Shown piece by piece: positions 1 through 7,086 of a DNA stretch of 11,261 nt. The stretch is taken from NCBI GenBank assembly GCA_021846145.1, contig JAJZCJ010000086.1, forward strand, positions 1 to 11,261. Direction: 5' to 3'. The notes beneath the pieces were generated by a model, which saw nothing but the letters and a program-made list of their open reading frames with translations, made no database searches and was not told the DNA's origin. A program made the position numbers and the translations under genes. How positions within the stretch are numbered: the first letter of the stretch is position 1; every line of letters starts with the position of its first letter. This stretch comes from Bacillota bacterium (GTDB lineage Bacteria; Bacillota; Bacilli; Alicyclobacillales; SLC66).

Positions 1-2115
1 CAAGATAGTGGGTTTGCCGTCTTGCGCGTGCGGCTATTTAATGGTGACACGCTAAGGGCAGTGGGGCAGTTGCGCACCCTGCAGTTGGGGGGCGAGTATG
101 AACTAGTCGGCAGACACGTTTATCATCCCACGTTTGGCAAGCAGTTTCAGGTGGATGCTTTTGCTGAACAGGCACCGACTAGCGCACTGGGAATTGAACG
201 ATTTTTGGCCAGTGGGCGTTTCAAAGGAATTGGCCCAAAAACGGCAAAAGTGATTGTGGGTCATTTTGGTGTGCAAACGATTGATGTATTGATGCATCAA
301 CCGGCGCGTTTGGCTGAAGTTCCGACGTTAACTGCAGCTCGGGCACAAAAGTTGACCCTAGCATTTGCCAACGCACAGGATGTGGCGCGGTTGGCTGCGT
401 TTTTGCGCGGTCATGGGCTCCCCCTCCATCTGGCAGATAAGCTGGCCGAACGTTATGGCAGTGGAGCCGCTGCCATGGAGATATTGCAACTTCACCCGTA
501 TCAGCTCGTCGAGGACGTGCGCGGGATTGGCTTTCGCACGGCCGATCACATGGCGCAAGCGTTAGGAATTTCTGAACATTCTCCGGAACGGCTGATGGCC
601 GCTTTGATTCACGTATTGGCAGAAGCAGAAGAAGAGGGGCACATGTATTTGCCGATGGAAGTGTGGACCAGTCGTGCGGGAGAACTTTTACGAGTGCCCG
701 CACAAGAGGTGGCGGTGGTGTCAAGCCGATTGATGGCTAGACGCGCGGTGATGGTTGAGAAATACGCAGACGAGCTTGCAGTATACGGACTTCCGATGTA
801 TACAGTGGAAACAAAAATTGCTAGTCGGCTGCAGGTGTTTCTGAGTTACCAGGCAAAGCAGCAGTTTGTGGCAACACCTGCTGTGCCTGCGCAAGCATTG
901 GCTCCTGCGCAGGCAGAAGCGGCGGCTTCCGTGTGGGAGGTGCCGCTGGTGATCATCACAGGCGGGCCTGGTACGGGCAAAACCACCACGGTCAAGGAGA
1001 TTGTACTCGGGGCGCAAGCAAGAGGGCTACGTGCCGTGCTCGCGGCTCCTACCGGACGCGCGGCACAGCGTCTGACAGAGAGCACGGGGAGTCCCGCGCA
1101 AACGTTGCATCGCCTGCTTGAAATGGGGCAACAAAAAGGCGCGGGCTTACACTTTGTACGTGGACGTGATCACCCACTTGAAGGGGACGTGTTCATCATC
1201 GATGAGGCGTCGATGATCGATGCACCGTTATTTTCGCATCTGTTGGAGGCGTTACCTGACGCGGCGCGGCTAGTGCTAGTGGGCGATCCGGAGCAATTGC
1301 CGGCGGTGGGGCCAGGGCAGGTGCTGCGTGATTTGATGGCGTCAGGGATAGCGCGCGTATTTGCATTGTCACATGTTTATCGACAGGCGGCGCACAGTGC
1401 GATTATTGCGGCTGCTCATGCAGTGAGAAGTGGTCGCATGCCGGAGATCAAGGCGGAGCGCAGCGGAGACTTTTTTTTCATTGAAGAAAATGATCCTGAA
1501 ACGGCTGCGAATATGGTGGCCGATTTGGCTGCCGATCGCTTGCCGCGTTATTTAGGGGTGGACGCCAAACGTGACGTGCAGGTGCTGTCTCCAATGCGCA
1601 AGGGCAGGTGTGGGATTGATCATCTTAATGAGTTGCTCAGTACCCGACTGACCAAACAGGAAGGCCCCAAGTTGACGAGTGGTGGGCGAATATTTTATGT
1701 CAGTGATAAAATTATGAATGTCAAAAATGATTATGAACGGGAAATTTTTAATGGCGATGTGGGCATTATTACGGCAATAGCGGAGGAGCGTATGGCTGTG
1801 CAATTTGGAGTGGGCGATAGTCTTCGCGAGGTATGGCTGGAGCGGGGAGACTTGAGTCAGATCGTGCACGCCTATGCGGTGTCAGTGCACAAGAGTCAGG
1901 GCAGTGAGTACCCATGTGTGGTGCTGCCGCTCCTACGTGAGCATGCGGTGATGCTCTATCGACAACTTTTTTATACTGCCATGACAAGAGCGAGATCGTT
2001 GTTGGTCGTGGTCGGGCAAAAATCGGCACTAGAACTTGCGGTGCGCAAAGTGGACGCGATGCGAAGGTATACACACCTCGCAGATCGCCTAAAGGGAAGC
2101 GGTGACACGGGATGA
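1..2115 (+). CDS. recD2: RecD2-type SF1B DNA helicase (5' end outside window)
   Basis: Predicted ATP-dependent 5'-3' DNA helicase of the RecD2/YrrC family, acting in DNA repair without RecBC. The frame is open to base 1. The residues before the in-frame TTG at 22 (QDSGFAVLRV) match the family's N-terminal strand, so the TTG is not the true start and probably only a few tens of residues are missing. 704 codons are visible, close to full family length. Counting from base 1: helix-hairpin-helix GIG motifs near 76 and 175; an Ala/Pro/Gln-rich linker near 290-305; a Q-motif-like LAPAQAEAA; Walker A GGPGTGKT at 321-328; DEAS Walker B at 401-404; GDPEQLP at 428-434; HKSQGSEY late in the protein; and motif VI YTAMTRA at 658-664. 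The last codons overlap the response regulator start (ATGA), implying coupled translation. The family call is very secure; the repair role comes from family knowledge. Confidence 0.95.
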   Translation, partial: QDSGFAVLRVRLFNGDTLRAVGQLRTLQLGGEYELVGRHVYHPTFGKQFQVDAFAEQAPTSALGIERFLASGRFKGIGPKTAKVIVGHFGVQTIDVLMHQPARLAEVPTLTAARAQKLTLAFANAQDVARLAAFLRGHGLPLHLADKLAERYGSGAAAMEILQLHPYQLVEDVRGIGFRTADHMAQALGISEHSPERLMAALIHVLAEAEEEGHMYLPMEVWTSRAGELLRVPAQEVAVVSSRLMARRAVMVEKYADELAVYGLPMYTVETKIASRLQVFLSYQAKQQFVATPAVPAQALAPAQAEAAASVWEVPLVIITGGPGTGKTTTVKEIVLGAQARGLRAVLAAPTGRAAQRLTESTGSPAQTLHRLLEMGQQKGAGLHFVRGRDHPLEGDVFIIDEASMIDAPLFSHLLEALPDAARLVLVGDPEQLPAVGPGQVLRDLMASGIARVFALSHVYRQAAHSAIIAAAHAVRSGRMPEIKAERSGDFFFIEENDPETAANMVADLAADRLPRYLGVDAKRDVQVLSPMRKGRCGIDHLNELLSTRLTKQEGPKLTSGGRIFYVSDKIMNVKNDYEREIFNGDVGIITAIAEERMAVQFGVGDSLREVWLERGDLSQIVHAYAVSVHKSQGSEYPCVVLPLLREHAVMLYRQLFYTAMTRARSLLVVVGQKSALELAVRKVDAMRRYTHLADRLKGSGDTG

Positions 2116-2810
2116 GCGAAAGAGTATTAGTGGTTGACGATGAAGAGTCTATTCGCAAGTTGGTGGAGTACAACTTGGTGCAGGCGGGATTTGTTGTGGT
2201 GACAACGGACAACGGCAATCATGCGCTAGAATTGGCGCATGGGAATGTGGATTTGTTGGTGCTGGATTTGATGCTGCCTGGCCTCAGCGGGATGGAAGTG
2301 TGTAAAAGGTTGCGCCAGGAGAAATCCAAGTTGCCGATTATCATGCTGACTGCGCGCGGGGAAGAGATTGATCGCGTGCTGGGTCTGGAAATCGGAGCGG
2401 ACGATTATGTGACCAAGCCATTTAGTCCGCGGGAATTAGTGGCGAGGGTGCGCGCGGTACTACGAAGAAAATCGGATGAGAGTCCTGCGCGTACGAATGA
2501 AGTGGCGCGCTTTAGTGTCGGTGATGTGCAATTGGACCCAGAGAGTTATGAGGTGATGGTGCGCGGGGAAGTGATCGAATTAACGCCGAGGGAGTTCGAT
2601 TTGCTTCATTATTTGTTGAAAAATATGGACATCGTGGTTAGCCGTGATCAGTTGCTGGATCGCGTGTGGGGGTACGAGTATGCGGGAGACACGCGCTTGG
2701 TGGATGTGCATATTAGTCATTTGCGTGACAAGATTGAGGATGATCCGAAACTGCCTCGTTACATCAAGACCGTTCGCGGTGTAGGGTACAAGTTCGTACG
2801 GGGAGTGTAA
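2112..2810 (+). CDS. phoP: PhoP/OmpR-class response regulator
   Basis: Cytoplasmic two-component response regulator of 232 aa. The receiver domain (residues 2-118) has the acidic pocket DD at 9-10, phosphoacceptor Asp52 in LVLDLMLPG, Thr80 in IMLTARGEE, and Lys102 in the TKPFSPRE loop. The C-terminal winged-helix domain (about 135-230) carries ELTPREFDLL and the RGVGYKF wing typical of OmpR/PhoB proteins. Receiver wording (ESIRKLVEYNL, EVCKRLRQ) resembles Bacillus PhoP more than WalR, hence the symbol, but the phosphate regulon role is inferred. The start ATG at 2112 overlaps the recD2 stop. A GGGAAG lies about 12 bases upstream, so translation probably depends partly on coupling. The partner kinase follows four bases after the stop. 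Confidence 0.93.
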   Translation: MSERVLVVDDEESIRKLVEYNLVQAGFVVVTTDNGNHALELAHGNVDLLVLDLMLPGLSGMEVCKRLRQEKSKLPIIMLTARGEEIDRVLGLEIGADDYVTKPFSPRELVARVRAVLRRKSDESPARTNEVARFSVGDVQLDPESYEVMVRGEVIELTPREFDLLHYLLKNMDIVVSRDQLLDRVWGYEYAGDTRLVDVHISHLRDKIEDDPKLPRYIKTVRGVGYKFVRGV

Positions 2811-2814
2811 TGGT

Positions 2815-4023
2815 ATGGGGTGGAGCGTGTTCGGGCCAATAGTCGCCGTGCTGGCCATTGTGTTTTTAGGCAGCAGCGTGGTGTTGATGATGCGCCTTGG
2901 ACGTAGCCATGCGGTGACGCGTGGAATAGCTGACGAGTTGGAGACGGCAAAGGATGAGACGCTGCAAGAACGCAGTAAGCTAATTAGCATCATGAGTCAT
3001 TTGGTCAGCGGTGTGATCGTGATTGATAAGGTGGGCAGGATTATCCTGGTCAATCATGCGACAGAGGAACTGCTTGGCATCAGCGAAGCGGAAATTGTCG
3101 GCAGGTGGCATTGGGAGGCAGGTCATCATTATGGACTATCTTCGTTAGTGGATGAAGCGATTATCGGCGGCGAAGTGCAAAAGCGAGAAGTGCAACTGCA
3201 CAAGCCCAAGGAGATGACGATTGAGGCGCACGTGACGCCGATTCGACAGTCTAGTGGTGGCCTTGCAGGTGCGGTGGTGCTGCTGCATGACGTTACCGAG
3301 TGGAAACGGTTGGAGCACATGCGCAGTGACTTTGTGGCAAACGTGAGCCATGAGTTGAGGACGCCCATCACCGCGTTAAAAGGGTTTGCAGAAACGTTGC
3401 TGGACGGAGCGCTTAGTGATCAGCCAACGGCGATGCAATTTATTGAGATCATGAGAGAAGAAGCGGATCGGCTGGGGCGTTTGGTGGAAGATTTGCTTGA
3501 TTTGTCGCGGATTGAGGCAAAGCAAATCGAGCTACATTTAGGGCCTGTAGACGCAGAATGGCTGCTACAAAAAATCGTGGATATCAATTTGTTTCAGGCA
3601 CATGAGGCAGGCGTCCAGCTTACTTATGAGGTAAATGGTGACGGGGAATGGCTAGCGTATGTCGATGGGGATCGGTTGCAGCAAATTTTGATGAACCTAG
3701 TAAGTAATGCTTTGCAATTCACACCCGCTGGTGGCAAGATCACACTGTCTGTGGGGCGAAGGGATGATCGTTTGGTGTTTGCTGTGGAGGATACGGGAGT
3801 GGGCATTCCTGCGGCGGATATCAGTCGAGTATTTGAACGTTTTTATCGCGTGGATAAGGCGCGCAGCCGTCAATCTGGAGGGACGGGACTGGGTCTATCG
3901 ATCGTCAGGCACCTGGTGGAAGCGCACGGTGGCCATGTGGGGGTAAGCTCACAGGTGAATCAAGGCAGCCGCTTCTTTTTTGATGTGGCAAACCTAGGGG
4001 TGACGGCGGAAGAAGACGTATAG
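2815..4023 (+). CDS. phoR: Membrane PAS-domain sensor histidine kinase, PhoR-like
   Basis: Partner kinase of the preceding regulator, 402 aa. One hydrophobic segment (about residues 3-26) anchors it. A short linker leads into a PAS domain (about 52-160), then the HisKA dimerisation domain with H-box VANVSHELRTP and phosphoacceptor His179, and a HATPase_c domain. The ATPase domain shows an N-box (QILMNLVSNALQFTP, with Gln where Lys is common), a G1 box DTGVGIP, an F box FERFYRVD and a G2 box GGTGLGLSIV. No second membrane helix or extracellular loop is present, unlike B. subtilis PhoR, so sensing is probably intracellular or through the membrane. The start ATG has GGGGAG nine bases upstream (2800-2805). 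Signal identity, and so the symbol, is inferred from family and neighbour only. Confidence 0.88.
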   Translation: MGWSVFGPIVAVLAIVFLGSSVVLMMRLGRSHAVTRGIADELETAKDETLQERSKLISIMSHLVSGVIVIDKVGRIILVNHATEELLGISEAEIVGRWHWEAGHHYGLSSLVDEAIIGGEVQKREVQLHKPKEMTIEAHVTPIRQSSGGLAGAVVLLHDVTEWKRLEHMRSDFVANVSHELRTPITALKGFAETLLDGALSDQPTAMQFIEIMREEADRLGRLVEDLLDLSRIEAKQIELHLGPVDAEWLLQKIVDINLFQAHEAGVQLTYEVNGDGEWLAYVDGDRLQQILMNLVSNALQFTPAGGKITLSVGRRDDRLVFAVEDTGVGIPAADISRVFERFYRVDKARSRQSGGTGLGLSIVRHLVEAHGGHVGVSSQVNQGSRFFFDVANLGVTAEEDV

Positions 4024-4114
4024 GGGCATTTTTTTGATGTGGCCATTGGGGACTGGGGCGAGAGGCAACGAATGCGCTGCTCTCACCCTTTCTCCGCCGT
4101 GCTGTGGTGCGGTC

Positions 4115-4954
4115 TTAATGCCCTTCGCTTCGTAGCATTTCGATGGTGGTGATGGGGAGTTGGGTAATTTCTTCGATGGTTTTGATGTCCAACCCTTTGG
4201 CCAACATGGCGCGAGCAATCTCCAGCGCCTTCTCTTGGATGCCTTGTTCTTTGGCATACTCGACGGCAGACGCGTAATCATGGAGAGCTTTTTGCCTCGC
4301 CTCATACAGGTGGCGCGCTTGGTCATCCTGACTTAAAAATTCTAGCGTGGTCAATGCTTTTGCCATCATCGGTTCCTCCCTTGCTAAGTCATTCATCTGT
4401 TCTTTGGTTCGTGCCGATAAAAACAACATCCAACGCACGAGACGGCGCGTAATGCCTTGCGCGGATTCTCTGAGTTTACGCAACTCTAAGAAGTGAATTT
4501 CCAGTGCGTCAGTTAACCATTCTCCAGTCGTATCCTCACGAACATGATAAATATTGTGGTACTGTGAATTCTCAATGATATTGGTATCGAGAATATTCAC
4601 GGCGATCGTTCGTTGCAGCGACCGGTACGGATCGCCCTCTTCCAATTGTTCTGTATATAGTCGTGATCAATAAAACAAGGTGCGTTTGGGCATATCGCCT
4701 GCGTTTAACAATTGGATTTCGACATTGACCAAGGCCTTCGATTCGGTTCGTGCACGAATATCCAGCACGGACATTTTATCGGTCAGCGCTTCTTTGTCAA
4801 TAAACGGATTCAGAATTTCGACGGATTCAATCAATGGACGATGGGCGGATTCGAAGATAGAGTTAAGAAAATCCACCAGCACGTCTTTGTTACGCTCATC
4901 ACCGAAGATACGTTTGAAGACGAAGTCGACAGTGGGGCGCAGCAACTCTGGCAT
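4115..4954 (-). pseudogene. Rpn/PD-(D/E)XK nuclease family (transposase_31-like), broken by one nonsense codon
   Basis: Recombination-promoting nuclease family gene, 279 codons, close to full family length. The N-terminal part (MPELLRPTVDFVFKRIFGDE) is the family signature. The nuclease core shows Asp65 (VLDIRA) and Glu79-x-Gln81 (VEIQ), matching the PD-(D/E)XK pattern. After TLFY the frame hits TGA at 4667-4669 and then continues without a shift as SRLYTEQLEEGDPYRSL. Family members read YWSxLY at this point, so TGG to TGA is the simplest explanation. The C-terminal helical tail ends ITTIEMLRSEGH. A strong ribosome site AAGGAGGGA (4961-4969) lies six bases before the ATG, and an extended -10 sits upstream. 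The 95-residue product would keep the catalytic motifs but lose the rest of the fold. The TTG at 4645 has no ribosome site, so separate expression of the tail is unlikely. Readthrough cannot be excluded. Confidence 0.85.
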
Positions 4955-4997
4955 GATCCATCCCTCCTTCGAGATACCTTAAAGTATAATTATATAC

Positions 4998-5006
4998 ATT
5001 ATATCA
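4998..5006 (-). promoter_or_regulatory. Extended -10 promoter of the rpn pseudogene
   Basis: On the minus strand the sequence reads TGATATAAT, a perfect TATAAT with the TGn extension. It lies about 45 bases before the rpn start codon. No recognisable -35 is present at 17 bases. The region downstream is very AT-rich, with a second TATAAT-like hexamer at 4989-4994. Confidence 0.5.
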
Positions 5007-5058
5007 CCAACTGAATAATACTCTGCTATGTTTGATCACCCATCCCAAGCCGCATACA

Positions 5059-5080
5059 CCCACCTCTAAGCGAAGGTGGG
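5059..5080. repeat. Left-end subterminal hairpin of the IS unit
   Basis: CCCACCT (5059-5065) pairs with AGGTGGG (5074-5080), a perfect 7-bp stem with an 8-base loop. The bases 5065-5075 (TCTAAGCGAAG) are identical to the right-end hairpin core at 7194-7204. It sits nine bases after the HTH stop codon, but neither strand has a U-tract next to it, which argues against a simple intrinsic terminator. Confidence 0.75.
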
Positions 5081-5089
5081 GGATAGGCA

Positions 5090-5296
5090 TCAGTTTTGCT
5101 TGGACACGTACTCAATAATATCGGCAGGTTGGCAGTTCAGGTATTCACATAACTTATCAAGAATATCGAAGCGAACTGGTGTATTGGACGATAATTTCGC
5201 AACGGTAGACGAGGAAAATTGCAGATGCACTTTTAAGTCTTTCTTTGTTTTTCCTCTACGGTTCATGGTCGCCCATAGCGGTGCATAAATAATCAT
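5090..5296 (-). CDS. Small Cro/CI-type HTH regulator (HTH_26/YozG-like)
   Basis: Predicted DNA-binding protein of 68 aa consisting of one HTH domain. Residues 17-38 form the helix-turn-helix, with likely recognition helix SSSTVAKLSSN (about 28-38). The C-terminal half DILDKLCEYLNCQPADIIEY (44-63) is the hallmark of the short Cro/CI-like family. Two starts are possible. The outer ATG (5305) has only one base between GGAGG (5307-5311) and the codon. The inner ATG (5296) has ten, and gives the family's usual MIIYxPLW beginning, so it was chosen. The gene lies within the IS hairpins and is divergent from the tnpB-like gene. It probably represses one or both divergent promoters; three TAGTTTG motifs there are candidate operators. 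The domain call is secure, the targets are inferred. Confidence 0.88.
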   Translation of the reverse strand: MIIYAPLWATMNRRGKTKKDLKVHLQFSSSTVAKLSSNTPVRFDILDKLCEYLNCQPADIIEYVSKQN

Positions 5297-5322
5297 GATT
5301 TGCATTCCTCCATTTGAATATG

Positions 5323-5352
5323 ATTATAACAGATTGTAATTCGTTTATGCAA
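5323..5352 (-). promoter_or_regulatory. Promoter of the HTH regulator
   Basis: On the minus strand, TTGCAT (5352-5347) is followed after 18 bases by a perfect TATAAT (5328-5323). The predicted start near 5316 leaves a leader of about 20 bases containing GGAGG before the ATG at 5296. This fits the inner start codon. Confidence 0.5.
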
Positions 5353-5361
5353 ATAAAACGC

Positions 5362-5390
5362 TTGTGTAAACAAACTATTTATGTTATGCT
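5362..5390 (+). promoter_or_regulatory. Promoter of the tnpB-like gene
   Basis: TTGTGT (5362-5367), a 17-base spacer, then TATGCT (5385-5390) preceded by TGT, an extended -10. Transcription would begin near 5397, leaving a leader of about 50 bases before the ribosome site AAGGAG (5433-5438). It overlaps the inverted copy of the TAGTTTG motif. Confidence 0.45.
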
Positions 5391-5429
5391 ATACGCAAAT
5401 GTTAGTTTGTATGTATCTATTATAGTTTG
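5370..5429. promoter_or_regulatory. Candidate operator: three TAGTTTG motifs in the divergent region
   Basis: ACAAACTA (5370-5377) is an exact inverted copy of TAGTTTGT (5403-5410), and a direct copy TAGTTTG occurs at 5423-5429. The motif centres are 32 and 20 bases apart, close to three and two helical turns, so the sites would face the same side of DNA. The first lies in the tnpB promoter spacer and the others cover the early transcribed leader. This is a plausible binding array for the adjacent HTH protein; binding is inferred. Confidence 0.4.
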
Positions 5430-5448
5430 CAAAAGGAGTGGACGGCAG

Positions 5449-7086
5449 ATGATGAAAGCATATCGTAGTAACCGCATATACAAAACGACGCTATCATTGG
5501 AAGTCGTCAACGCCATTGCGGAAAGTTTGCTTCTGTTCAATCGTGGAAAACATTATGCGTACCAGTCTCTATTACGTCGAGAACGCCAACAATTAGGTGA
5601 TCCTAAACTAAGTGACTACCTGCAAGTGCAAGATCAGTTTGGGTTATCTAGTTACTATGCACGCGATGCTGTCAAAACGGCTGCTGAAACACTCAAGGGG
5701 CAAAAAGAGCTGGCAAAACTGAATACCGAAACCACGAAAGCGCAGATCAAAGCCACCGAGAAGAAGATCAAGGATACAGTTAAGTCGTTAGATAAGCTAC
5801 TTAAGGTAAAAGCGTCGTGTGTGAAAGGCAAGCCAAAAATCACCAAACGGGCACCTGAACGTATGGTGGATGGCAAGTATATCGTCAAACGTGGCAAAGA
5901 AGAAATCATCTATGACAACGCTTATCTGTTTGAGCATCAGTATGTTGATCCGCAGATCAAACACTTAAAAGCACGGATTGGGCAACTGAGGTTCAAGCTG
6001 CAACGCAAACAAGAAAAGTTACAACAGATGCTAACCAAGCAATCGGGTGTTGTTTATGGCACGAAAAACTTCTACCGCCAACAGCATACCGTCAAAAAGT
6101 ATCGCAAAAATCACGACGAATGGAAGCAGGAGTTCGACCACAGGCGATACAGCAGCATGACGTTAAGCGGTCGTAAGGATTCTAAAAACGGTAACTTTGT
6201 GGTGCGCTACGAACCGGAAAAGCAAACTTTATCCTGGACGACAAATGATGGGGTGGAGCAAGTCATCGCCAACGTTACTTTCCCCTACGGCGGTGACGTG
6301 ATCACGCAGGCCATCGCTGCGCAATTACAACGTCGTACCAAAGAGCGGCTAGAGAATGGTCAATCGATGGCATGGCGCATTGACGCTCACGGCGAGTATT
6401 ATATTGTCCAATGTTTGCTAGACGTGGCACCCGCACCAGTCGGCAACTATAGCAAAACAATTGGTGTCATTGGAGTAGACATCAACGATGACCACCTAGC
6501 GATGGCAAACGTGAACAGCAAAGGTCAACTCATCAAGTCATGGATTTACGATTTTGACTTAGAGTGTAAGACATCCGGACAGAACGACAAGATCATTGAA
6601 GCACTTGTCATTCGCTTAGTCGATATAGCGGTCAAGATAAAAAAACCTATCGTTCTTGAAAAGCTGGACACCACCGTATCAAAAGCAGAATCGCCTTATG
6701 GTTCGCGCAAACGTAACCGCAAACTTTCGATGTTCGCGTACCGCAAGTTCATCAGTGCCATTGAAAGCCGTGCCGCAAAGAGGGGTGTTGCTGTATTCCA
6801 CGTCAATCCAGCCTATACCAGTCAAATTGGCAAAATGAAATACATGAAACGATTAGGCATTTCAATTCACCAAAGTGCTGCGTATACGATTGCAAGGCGC
6901 GGCATGGGTTTCAAAGAGAAACTGCCACCAATGATGTCCTCACGGCTACCGGAGAAGATAGCTGGTCGGCATCACTGGGCGCATTGGCGGTTTTTTACGA
7001 GGAGAGCGTCGGGTATTAAGGTTCACGCCTTCTACTCGACGGGTGTGTGGGACAACGCAGGGACTCCTGTCTGTTTTGGCATCTGA
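5449..7086 (+). CDS. TnpB-related protein of IS200/IS605 elements, RuvC-III site altered
   Basis: A 545-aa TnpB-like protein, candidate RNA-guided effector related to Cas12 ancestors. The frame is open back to 5314, but AAGGAG (5433-5438) stands ten bases before the ATG at 5449, so this start is preferred. Residues 70-120 and 170-198 are long, charged, lysine-rich helices, probably coiled. The RuvC-like part follows: Asp344 in IGVIGVDIN, Glu404 in PIVLEKLD, then NPAYTSQIGKMKYMKRLG and SIHQSAAYTIARR. Canonical TnpB ends in a CxxC zinc ribbon and DxNAAxN. Here the ribbon is absent and His474 takes the place of the third Asp. This is the pattern of the larger, divergent TnpB-related subgroup as I recall it, not an obvious local mutation, because the surrounding motif is intact. 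The protein may be active with altered chemistry, or may be a binding protein without cleavage. A guide RNA scaffold follows the stop codon. Confidence 0.85.
   Translation: MMKAYRSNRIYKTTLSLEVVNAIAESLLLFNRGKHYAYQSLLRRERQQLGDPKLSDYLQVQDQFGLSSYYARDAVKTAAETLKGQKELAKLNTETTKAQIKATEKKIKDTVKSLDKLLKVKASCVKGKPKITKRAPERMVDGKYIVKRGKEEIIYDNAYLFEHQYVDPQIKHLKARIGQLRFKLQRKQEKLQQMLTKQSGVVYGTKNFYRQQHTVKKYRKNHDEWKQEFDHRRYSSMTLSGRKDSKNGNFVVRYEPEKQTLSWTTNDGVEQVIANVTFPYGGDVITQAIAAQLQRRTKERLENGQSMAWRIDAHGEYYIVQCLLDVAPAPVGNYSKTIGVIGVDINDDHLAMANVNSKGQLIKSWIYDFDLECKTSGQNDKIIEALVIRLVDIAVKIKKPIVLEKLDTTVSKAESPYGSRKRNRKLSMFAYRKFISAIESRAAKRGVAVFHVNPAYTSQIGKMKYMKRLGISIHQSAAYTIARRGMGFKEKLPPMMSSRLPEKIAGRHHWAHWRFFTRRASGIKVHAFYSTGVWDNAGTPVCFGI

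Noticed and set aside
4029..4035. T-run after the histidine kinase as an intrinsic terminator
   Set aside because: No GC-rich hairpin stands directly before the run; the only nearby stem (GAGAG/CTCTC, 4060-4084) lies after it.
3994..4326. Minus-strand 110-codon frame at the end of the kinase
   Set aside because: It lies in another frame of the Rpn-family gene and kinase end, with no family likeness or ribosome site.
4115..4645. A separate 176-aa gene from TTG 4645
   Set aside because: It is the in-frame continuation of the Rpn-family gene after a nonsense codon and has no ribosome site.
4667..4669. TGA read as selenocysteine or as Trp
   Set aside because: Other genes here (recD2, tnpB-like, yvyF) end in TGA, and no selenocysteine context or hairpin is apparent.
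5059..5080. Left hairpin as a terminator for the HTH gene
   Set aside because: No U-tract follows on the minus strand, and its core is shared with the right-end hairpin, so an IS-end role explains it better.
5314..5448. Longer start for the TnpB-like protein (45 extra residues)
   Set aside because: The extra residues overlap the promoter region and lack a ribosome site, while AAGGAG is well placed for the ATG at 5449.
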